A stretch of DNA of 64,000 bases from Takakia lepidozioides (lineage: Eukaryota; Streptophyta; Takakiopsida; Takakiales; Takakiaceae). Below are positions 56,201 to 64,000 of this stretch, one piece after another. Under the pieces are notes generated by a model. That model was not told where the DNA came from. It saw nothing but the letters and a program-made list of their open reading frames with translations, and made no database searches. Location: the NCBI GenBank assembly GCA_030704615.1, contig CM060731.1, positions 56,648,756 to 56,712,755 of the forward strand, written 5' to 3'. The position numbers and the translations under genes are program-made. Position 1 is the stretch's first letter. Every line of letters starts with the position of its first letter.

Positions 56201-57364
56201 GAAGACATGGAATTGTGTGAACAGCATGTACCTTACGAAGGGGGATCGTCCGGGAGAGATGGTAAATTTACCTTCTTCTTCCTCTTCTTGGTGGTTCTCG
56301 GATGGAGTTGTATAGGTCGCTCGATCTCATATGTAGGGGCCTGATTTTTTAAGCTTCTTAGTTCCTTCTGAATGTTTGTTCGCAGACTCGTTTGTTTGAA
56401 GCTGTTTGTCTCGTCCGAGTGCATCCACCAACGACTCCGGCCGGCATTTCGGAGTTCGCCATCACTCATGGGGGCAAGTTCATAGACGACAGGACAGATC
56501 CTCAACGGATGACATGCACCACAACTACGTCGACAGCAACGTCTGCTTGCGAAGGGGGAATGGGGTTCCTTGGAGAGGGGCGAGGGAGTGGAGCCCGACT
56601 TTCATTCAAACGATTGTGGAGTGCTGCACCTACACAGACGCCAGAGTTCTGGATTTGTCAATGGGCACAGGTTCGTCTCTTCAACATTCGGATTTCATGA
56701 GGTTTGATTGAGCTTGCACTTTCAGTATTTCCCACCGTTTCCATATGTGTCTTCAATGTCTGCTTCCTTCATTCTATTCCACGCAGGTGCTTCGTACCAC
56801 GCTTGCAAGGCCAGTGCCCGACATCTCTTTGGGATTGAAGGGGATGCTGAGATTTACAACAACCTCCTTATGGGTTTGGGTGGACACACTTCTCAAGTCC
56901 TTCCCGAAGCCCCGTCCCGCTGATATTGATACAGAGGAGACTTCCGACAAGGAGCTGGACTCCGACTTTGCCTGTGAGTAAGTTCAACCTGTGCATGCTT
57001 GCATTGTTGTTTCAATATCGAGAATCACTCTTCTTGAGGCAAAGTTCACATGGCAGACATCCTCTTCGTTGGACTTGTGTATTGCATATTGTGTTCTGAA
57101 TGGGTTTTTGTCGACATGTGCAGGAGTCCGCGTGCTTCCACTTGCCCTCCAGGGCTATCACACCTATTTGGACTTCTTTCCAGTCCCTCTCGGTCTTGCG
57201 TGCTACCTGTCTATGCGGAGGCACTCGCAACAAGCATGGCCGTTCATGGCACTCGGAGTCCACCTATCCACGGCCGTGGTAGAAGACGTGGTGTTGGGGC
57301 CAGAATCTTTGTGGATGACATAGCACAGGAGGTCGAGACTGATTCTGATGACTGTGACACTTGA
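53270..57364 (+). CDS. Multi-exon ParB-like / beta-class DNA methyltransferase-like gene, copy 2
   Basis: Exons approx. 53270-53880 (ParB-like), 53962-54157, 54270-54710, 54829-55046, 55189-55838, 55924-56261, 56386-56670, 56787-56973, 57124-57364. The ParB-like part has FYVWDGNHRLLAWM, matching the DGNHR core of ParB/Srx nuclease-fold domains. The last four exons hold a methyltransferase of beta order: a motif IV-like LIILDIPDG (normally DPPY), the FDERYW and GVLVLIQSADVRCRRALASY strands, and motif I VLDLSMGTG joined to ASYHACKASARHLFGIEGDA (normally DPFxGSGTT). ParB-methyltransferase fusions are known from phages and bacterial mobile elements. Breaks: in-frame TGA at 54053-54055, one-base losses near 55804 and 56010. 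Activity is doubtful since both AdoMet/catalytic motifs deviate. Start and the 55046/55189 junction are uncertain. Confidence 0.6.
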
Positions 57365-57993
57365 TATGAAGTTTTCTTTTCGTTTTATTCGGGGCCAAAT
57401 TTGAAATAGGATGGTTGTGTGTCCTTGTTGTCCTGTTTGCAATGTGTGCGTGGAATGCACATTAATGGGAACAAACTATTGTTGGAGATGGGGGTTGCAT
57501 GGACTGCCCGGATTGTTCCTTCAATCTATTTAGTGTTCTCTGGACCTCACGGACTTGAGTGCATTGCAAATACAAACAAACGACTTTGGTTCGTGTAGAG
57601 CATTCTCGCATCAGTTGCTCGTTGGTCTCCAAACCATTCCTGCTAGAAGAATGGTTGGTGAATCCATCACGGTGAAGTCCACCTCATCAAAGAGCTGTGA
57701 GGCATTCTCAAATCTAATGAGCATCCATGATGTTCCCGCACATACCTGGCATGTTCGCAAGGGTGGTGAGTAAGAAAAGATTTCGCAGGGTTCCGCTTTA
57801 GATCATGTCAGTGTGCACCTCCTAACGACGTACCCACATAAACTTCTGAGGGCTTGGTATGTTGATAACGTCTGCATGGATGCAATGGATACAATGGATG
57901 TAACATATCCACTCTGCATTCCCGGAAAATGGCTGATCAACCCGTGGAAATAGGTGACACCCGCGGAAATAGGCCCTGTATGTATGCTGACGT
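57365..57993. other. 3' non-coding part of copy 2
   Basis: Shared with copy 1. Includes GTGGAAATAGG and GCGGAAATAGG repeats near 57941-57971, just before the terminal hairpin. Confidence 0.5.
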
Positions 57994-58044
57994 GGCGTGA
58001 GCCTGTGCTGGGCTCACGGTTTCCTGGGCTCACAGGCTCACGCC
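57994..58044 (+). repeat. Terminal hairpin of copy 2
   Basis: GGCGTGAGCCTGTG (57994-58007) and its exact complement CACAGGCTCACGCC (58031-58044) around CTGGGCTCACGGTTTCCTGG. Homology between the two copies stops at 58070, after AGAATAGCACCCCCC. Confidence 0.85.
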
Positions 58045-58070
58045 TCCGGGCTCACAGAATAGCACCCCCC

Positions 58071-61000
58071 GTCTGGTGGACAGCTGGCTGGGTGTTCGGA
58101 TCTCCATGGATTTGGGAAACATCAAGAACATGTATGGAAGACCCACCGGCAATTGCTTCCTCAGACTCTTCTGTAAGATCTATGATACGGGTTTGCGTTC
58201 CCAGATTAAGTTCGGTCATCACGTAAGACTCATCTATGGCTTTCGCCACTGAGCGCACGAAAACGGGACTAACCTGGAAGGTCATAGAAGGCAGGCCACG
58301 GGGAGCTAGATAAGAATGCTTTACCGGTGACCTGATGACGTCGTCAGTGAATGTGCCTGGGGGAAAAGTGGACTCGGTCAAAACACTCATACTGGCAGAT
58401 CCTAAAACATGTTGTTGGGAACTCAGCAGAAATTCGTCCACAGGGTCCCGGTGAGGCCAGTGCATCCGAGACTGTTGCACAATCCAGGGAACAGACTGGC
58501 TGTTAGTCTCCTGGATAGTCTGCTCGGCCATCTGCTGAGTGAGTTCGCCAGTGTGCTGCACAGTCTGCTGAGGGGCAATCTGCTGGCTGGATTCGTCGGT
58601 CTGATGCACGGTCTGCTGTACAGTTTGCTGAGGGGCAGTCTGGTGGCCATGTTCGCTGGTCTGCTGCACAGTCGGCTGAGGGGCAGTCTGTTGGCCGGTC
58701 TGTTCTCCGGTCTGCTGCAAAGTCTGCAAAGTTCGCTGCCTGCTCAGTACTGTTTGCACATACTGAGTATGTGTGTGCGGGGCAGTCTGCTGGGAGTGAT
58801 CCGGCCTATTACCCGGGATGGTCTGGTGCACATGCTCGGTCTCTAGCACTTGGGCAGTCTACCCACATGTGTCGCGGGGAATATGTTGTTCGACATTCTT
58901 GTGGCCAGTCTGTTGGACAGTCTCCCGAACTCTTTGTAAAGCCAGGACAAGGTCCCTTGCACCTCTGGCAAAAGAGTCGAAAGCAGCCTGCACTTGCTTG
59001 TCTCCCAGATCAACTCGCCCTGCGACACATGTTTATGCAAATGTGAACTTGTAAAAAAGTTGGCAAAAGAAATTGAGCTGAAACACGAAAGTTGCCCATA
59101 ACATTTTACCTTCCAAGAGATTTCCGACGAGGCCAATGTCCTTGATTTGCCGGCACAGGCATGCTCCATCGAGATGAGCAATGGCGCCGATGCGGTCTTC
59201 AGTTGGGATCCCACACCACAGGACTTTGAAGACATTGGGATTCTGCAAAACAATGTCAAATACTGCTCGCTCCATCACCAATGCAAACCAGTGCAATGCA
59301 TCATCCACTACAAACTTCTGTGAATGGTCTGTTCCATGGAGTAAGTCCATCCTCAAACTATGCAGATCCTTCATCAACTTGTTGTATGAGCGGAAATTGC
59401 CAAATTGCATCCATCTGTGTTGTAGGAAGGAAGCTGCCATGCGCTCAAAGTCCTCCTCAGTCAATCCGAACAAGTGCTTTCTTGCACCCCAAAGGTTGGA
59501 TGTGCCATAGGCATATGTCTGAGGTCTTCAGGCCGTGGGTCATCCATGAGAATCAGCTGCACAAGTAGTGGCGGCGCATTTTGGTCGTTTGTGGCTTCAA
59601 TGGCAACAGCAGAGGCGGCTTCTAGAACATGGTTGGCTTCCTCAATAGAAAACTCCATGGAATAATGAAAGGGTACAAATGACCACCGGCGGTCCGCAAC
59701 AATCCGGTGGAGCTCATTATGCCACTCCAAATGGGGATTAATTTCTCCCACCCTAAGCCGGGGAAGTGTGAGGTCTTCAGCTCCGGGTCGAATTACCGGT
59801 GATGGCGATCGCCAAACTGCAAAAACCGCCATGCTATGTGAGAGAAAGGCAGTCTGCTGGTCCGCAGTCTGTTGGATGACAGGACTTCCCATTGGCATGG
59901 GCTGCATGATGGGCTCCTGGAGAGGAGTCTGCAGGATGACAGGCTGCTCGTTGGGAGTCTGCTCCGTTGGAGTCTGCTGGATGACGGCCTGCTGAATAGG
60001 AGTCTGCTGGATGGCAGACTCGGCTGTCCCAGACGCATTCCCCCCCGACGCGTCTTGAATATGTAATGCCGCTATAGCAGCAGATGACCCAGGATACTTC
60101 AATAATATGTACTCTCGCACGCGGTCCACTTCCGCACGCACTGCAGTCGCTTGTAAAGGAGCATCATTGCTAGGTATCCGCCAAGCCTGAATGGCCCTAC
60201 GAATAGAAACACGTTCATCCTGGTACACGGCAGAGAACTTTGACGTCAGGAACATGGACGTGGACTCTATATTCACCTCATGCAGCGGACTGGACTCACA
60301 GACCAGCAGACTGTAACGTGCGTACGTAGGGTGGAGACAACTAGTAGACTATACCAGTGGACTGGACCAGCGGACTGACAAACGGACTCAGTAAGTAATG
60401 CAGCGATATAAAACAGACTAACTGACGAGCGGAGTGAGCCAGCGGACTGACCAGACTGAATAGGCAACGTGACCCCGATGATGAACTCAAACAGCACAGA
60501 GAACAGACTGGGCGGTCAGATTGACCATTACCTCCTCTACTTCATCATCGTCATCTTCATTTTCAAAGTTGTTCAACCAGTTCTGTTCCGCCTGTCGGAT
60601 GAATGTGCGTAGCAGACCTGACTGGGCAATTCTGTAGAAATAACAAGAAGTCTGGATCCCCAATTGGTGGGCACTCTGGTGGGAAAAGCCCAAAGTCAAC
60701 GAGGCGCAATGTGCCAGGGCAGACTGGCCCTTCAGTGCTCTGTTGAGTTTTTGGTTTTGACCCTAAACCGATGGCATGGGTCGCAATATTTGTGTGAGTC
60801 TATTGCCGAGTCTGGTCAGGCAAGTCAATGTCCACTGGACTTGTCATCCCTTCCAGGCCCTGAGCAGATTCACTTTCAGTATCAGTACTGATGGTGTGGG
60901 TCTGCCGCCCAGGACGGGGTTCAGTCTGTTGCGTGGATTTTGCCCTTGCCTCGCGAGCAGACCTTGCAGCCTTCTCCTTTTTTTTTCTCCTTTTTTTGGG

Positions 61001-61155
61001 CCCCATCACTCAGTTTACGTTTTCTGGGAGCGTCCGGCGTTCCCTGCACTTGCAAATCCTCCATTGATGGGCCACCACAATGGACGCCATACCGTGCGCG
61101 CACTTCGTCTAATTCCAAAGTGCGGGGGTCAAGCATTGATCCGCGCAAACGCATT
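58071..61155 (-). pseudogene. Unknown multi-exon gene with Gln/Thr-rich repeats, truncated at 58070
   Basis: Minus-strand blocks from 5' to 3': ATG near 61154 (MRLRGSMLDPRTLELDEVRA), a Lys-rich stretch with a frame slip in an A run near 60980, an acidic block (FENEDDDDEVEEVM, 60560), a 271-residue frame (60276-59461) with EVDRVREYILLKYPG and repeated IQQTP units, a helical block MAASFLQHRWMQFGNFRSYN to IPTEDRIGAIAHLDGACL (59473-59110), and a long tail (58850-58071) of QQTVQQT-type repeats ending DLTEESEEAIAGG and SIHVLDVSQI. No family recognised. The frame runs straight into the methyltransferase copy end at 58070, so the 3' part was cut off by that insertion. Breaks at 61160 next to a Ty3 fragment. 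Confidence 0.5.
60281..60470. repeat. CAGCGGACTG-type short repeats, inverted relative to the exon repeats
   Basis: Several CCAGCRGACTG units on the plus strand in a non-coding part. The exons at 58500-58750 and 59870-60010 carry the complement, CAGTCTGCTGG. Confidence 0.7.
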
Positions 61156-62220
61156 GTGGTCCCTTTCTGTGGTGCTATAGTTCTTTTCTGCTGCTGTCAA
61201 CAATCTGCTTGCATAATAGATTGGTGAATCTATTGTGCCTGTCACATTCTGAGCTAGAACCGCTCCCAAAGCAATGCCTGATGCATCACTGTGTACATGA
61301 AATGGTAAATCCCATCTTGGATTTATGAGAATTGGTGCTGATGTGAGTGCCCTTTTTAGTGAATCAAATGATTCCTGGCAAGCTGGAGACCATCGATATT
61401 CGGCATCTTGCTTCAGCAGTCTATAGATTGGTGCCGCTCTGTGAGTATATTTGTCTATGTACCTTTTGTAATAGCTCGTCTGTCCCAGAAATCTCTTGAG
61501 TTTCTTGGGATTTTCTGGTGGTGGTATTTTCTGGATAACCTCCACTTTTTTTGGATCTACCAGAATTCCCTGTTGGCACACAATGTGTCCCAATAATAAT
61601 CCTGAATTCACACACAATGTACATTTTTCCGGGTTGAGACTTACTCCATTGTTTCTGCAGGCTTGTAAGCAAAGTTTTAAATGTGCCAAATGTTTGGATT
61701 TTTGTCCAAAGACACTGAAATCATCCAAAAATACCTGCATAAAATCATTGAGATAGTTCTTGAATATCTCAAATACTGCTCGTTGAAATGTGGCTGGTGC
61801 ATTGCAAAGTCCAAATGGCATGACTTTGTAAGCATATGCTCTCCATTCAGTGATGAATGCGGTCTTTTCTCGGTCTTCTTTTGCCATCTGTACTTGGTTG
61901 TACCCACTAAACCCATCCATGAATGAGTACATTTCATGTCCAGCCACTGTGTCTAACACTATTTCAGTGAAAGGTAGTGGAAAAGGGTCTTTCTTGGTTC
62001 CTGCGTTTAACTTGCGGTAGTCCACACACACTCGTAGTTTTCCATTTTTCTTGGGTACTATCACAATGGGCGATAACCATTGTGGTGTCTCTACTGGGTA
62101 TATGAATCCTGCATCCAGTAATTTCTTGATTTCTTCCCAAACTTTAGCTGCATAGTTGGGGTTCATTCTGTAACGGTTCTGACGAATTGGTTGTGTCAAC
62201 TTCCAATTCAATTCGGTGCT
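61129..62220 (-). pseudogene. Ty3 reverse transcriptase and RNase H fragment, minus strand
   Basis: Open frame of 360 aa, intact within itself: FIYPVETPQWLSPIVIVPKK, LRVCVDYRKLNAGT, SFMDGFSGYNQVQ, VMPFGLCNAPATFQ, active-site VFLDDFSVF, SLNPEKCTL, KRFLGQTSYYKRYI, and RNase H start FHVHSDASGIALGAVLAQ up to YSTTERD. It ends abruptly near 61160 at the unknown gene, and begins near 62220 at an LTR. A third Ty3 family, closer to the plant Athila/Tat-like RT style than the others. Confidence 0.9.
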
Positions 62221-62221
62221 G

Positions 62222-62887
62222 ACTTGGGGGCAGTGGCAACATTAGTTACAGGGGCTGAAGCACCCTTGAGTGCCCAAGGCACTCAAGGAGGCGGAGGCGC
62301 TCACTAGGTGGAGCCCCGCACACTGGGTTGCGGTGGGGTTGGTTCCACAAGGGGTGGTGGTAGCTTAGTGGGACTTAGTGGGGTGGCATAGGACTCACCA
62401 TGGGGCGGAGACCTTGTGGTGGGAGTCGTGGGGAGTCTTGGGACTCATCACGATCCAATGGGACCGTGGTGGGTGGGCCAAGACTCACCGCGACTCATCA
62501 CAGGGAATCGAGGGTTTTTGTGGTGGTTCGCCATAAAATGGCATGGTTGTTTGTGAAACCCCCGCGGACAGTCACAGAAGTATATATAGGGAGTAGTAAC
62601 CCCGAGAACGGTGCAAGCCCGTTGGTGACCAAAAACTAGTGAGCAAGCGTGCGAACCGGAAAGCGACCAAGGTGTGGGGAGCGATTCCGGACTGCCATCG
62701 ACCAAAGGGAATTTCCACTTGGCCCAAATCGAGAGAGGGTCTTGTGGAGGAGTAAAGGGGGACCGTTATGTCCCGGTGAGCAGCCGAAGCTCCGAGTTGG
62801 CCCGGCGGCCAGTTTGAGAGTTAGGCGCGCGCATCAAGCGAGTAACTATGGCTTGAAGAGGAGCTTACCGAAGTGAGGTGCGTGACA
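62222..62887 (+). repeat. 5' LTR of a plus-strand Ty3 element
   Basis: Lies directly before a primer-binding site. Ends ...CGTGACA at 62887. A TATA-like AAGTATATATAGG at 62577-62590 would be its promoter. The left border is set at the point where the minus-strand RT frame stops and is approximate; the second LTR is outside or lost. Confidence 0.65.
62577..62590 (+). promoter_or_regulatory. TATA-like box of the LTR
   Basis: AAGTATATATAGG, about 300 bases before the LTR end, is well placed for the U3/R border. Confidence 0.5.
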
Positions 62888-62889
62888 CT

Positions 62890-62901
62890 TGGTATCAGAG
62901 C
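62890..62901 (+). other. Primer-binding site (initiator Met tRNA type)
   Basis: TGGTATCAGAGC follows the LTR end after two bases. This is the standard complement of the plant initiator Met tRNA 3' end used by LTR retrotransposons to start minus-strand synthesis. Confidence 0.9.
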
Positions 62902-62942
62902 TTAGAGTTCAGTACGCGATCGTCCTTGGGATCGGCCTCATC

Positions 62943-63465
62943 ATGGGGTCGGGCAAGCGAAAGCGGAAGCGGAACGGCCCGAAAGATGATGATCCTGGTG
63001 AGCCCGATGGGGGCGACGTGTCACCGAAGCGGCCATTTGAGGAAGCAATGCATGCCTTTGGAAGCGAGGCCGCTCAAGAACAGGGGGAATCTGAGGAGTC
63101 GGAGCCCGAGGAATTCCTGAGAGCTCCGGCAGACCAACAGATGCCTCCTATGCCAGCAGCTTTTTGGGAAGGGTTGTTAGCGTAGTTTGGTGGGACGTTG
63201 AAAGACGTGTTGAAGGCGGCTAATGCAACTTCCACTAAGACAAAGTTTAAGGTGAAGCCTAAGGAACCCGACCCCTTCGAGGGCGTCCGAAATCGGAATG
63301 CACTCAACACCTGGCTCTTCGAGCTAGAGCAATACTTCCGGGCGGCCAAGTTGAGTGACGAGGATTGGGTGGAAGTGGCTCCCACCTATTTGAGGGGCTA
63401 TACTCAACAATGGTGGCAGAAACGCCTTCACGACCGAGGTCCAAACCCGGAGACCTTGAAGGTAT
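62943..63465 (+). pseudogene. Gag start of a Ty3 element
   Basis: ATG 62943 opens MGSGKRKRKRNGPKDDDPGE, an acidic stretch and AFWEGLLA, then a TAG (63183-63185), after which the frame continues FGGTLKDVLKAANA, DPFEGVRNRNALNTWLFELE and TYLRGYTQQWWQKRL, the conserved retrotransposon gag core. It is cut near 63465 where minus-strand hAT-like sequence begins. The TAG may be a point mutation from CAG. Confidence 0.8.
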
Positions 63466-64000
63466 CCTAGCTTGAAAAGCAATAGATTGCCGACGATAAC
63501 AAATGTTAATTGCATCAGCATAATCTAACGTCTCTTGAAATAGAACAACATTTGAAGCGAATTTGGTTTTCACAGGGGTCTTCGGTTTGCGAGCAGGCAG
63601 ACCTGCCTCGACACAAGCCCTATCCCATTCTTGCCTTCTTTTTCCCGACTTCTTCGTCCATGTGATCGTTTTCTGCGAGGTTGCATGTGCATCTTTTATG
63701 GAAACTTCCCTCATTAACTGACAGACTTTGTCCTCCGTGGTTGCATACTGGCACACTTTGACATGACGTGACCAAAACAAGTGCCTGGAAAAGGCTTCAC
63801 CAGTTGCAATGATTTACAAGTAACCACACTTGATAGAGCTGACTTTAGTATTCCCAAATTCGAACCCTCATCTTTGACATAGGCGATGACTTTATCAGTG
63901 AGCTGAAACTCAGCCAATAAGGGTTTCACGATCTCAGCCAAAGCAACACCAGATGTACTCCTAGCCTCGAATAGGCCGATTGTGACATGCCTTGGAACCC
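63466..64000 (-). pseudogene. hAT-like transposase fragment, minus strand
   Basis: Minus-strand pieces: RHVTIGLFEARSTSGVALAE, LLAEFQLTDKVIAYVKDEGS, CFGHVMSKC, then in a shifted frame KVCQLMREVSIKDAHATSQK, TITWTKKSGKRRQEW and KTKFASNVVLFQETLDYADA. The order (G-L-F-E, DKV..YVKDEGSN, C..H) fits the RNase H-like core of hAT transposases, which cut and move DNA with 8-bp target duplications. The frame changes near 63770. It runs off the window edge, and its other end interrupts a gag gene. Confidence 0.65.

Noticed and set aside
1-64000. tRNA genes
   Set aside because: I looked for T-loop patterns such as GGTTCRAATCC with matching acceptor arms and found none convincing.

Overview
This window looks like nuclear DNA of a land plant, most likely a seed-free lineage (bryophyte, lycophyte or fern grade). 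Evidence: two intron-less PLS-class PPR genes ending in a complete DYW deaminase domain, GT-AG introns throughout, a two-exon Nudix-like gene of plant type, and very many degraded plant-type retrotransposons. I cannot name the species. Host genes are sparse; most of the sequence is transposon debris, tandem repeats and intergenic DNA.

Layout. 1-4281: 3' half of a Ty3/gypsy element (RT, RNase H, integrase, PHD finger, LTR-like end). 4405-5790: array of about 28 short GC-rich palindromes in AT-rich spacers. 6825-9570: a second, minus-strand Ty3 element. 9571-20200: low-density DNA with fragments of host-type genes (ABC1-like exon, kinase-like fragment, LRR-receptor exons), a TIR element with an AT-hook frame (15736-16646), and a plus-strand five-exon gene of unknown function. 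21797-24085 and 28552-31044: the two PPR-DYW genes. Two copies of a duplicated segment carrying an 18S rRNA gene fragment lie at 26.6-27.1 and 31.6-32.1 kb. 32646-34545: Nudix-like gene. 36321-37010: small acidic gene candidate. 37503-39790: minus-strand LINE with another retroelement fragment nested in it. 39792-40872: inverted LTR fragment expanded into a CTAG-rich minisatellite.

41740-46195 is the 5' half of the same Ty3 family as at 1-4281. Between protease and RT it carries a C5-cytosine DNA methyltransferase domain. Taken together, the two partial copies describe a retroelement with gag, PR, a DNA cytosine methyltransferase, RT, RNase H, IN and a PHD finger: a possible writer and a possible reader of chromatin marks on one element.

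46651-58070 holds the most unusual part. A multi-exon gene (53270-57364) combines a ParB-like domain with a beta-class N4/N6 DNA methyltransferase-like domain. Its last 2.6 kb exists as a second copy at 46651-49312, and both copies end at the same nucleotide after a hairpin, as a mobile element would. Directly upstream of the ParB exon is a 1.8-kb array of about 15 near-perfect palindromes of about 45-50 bp in a three-unit higher-order repeat. The copy end at 58070 cuts into a minus-strand gene of unknown function (58071-61155) with Gln/Thr-rich repeats. The window ends with a minus-strand Ty3 RT fragment, a plus-strand Ty3 LTR, PBS and gag, and a minus-strand hAT-like transposase fragment.
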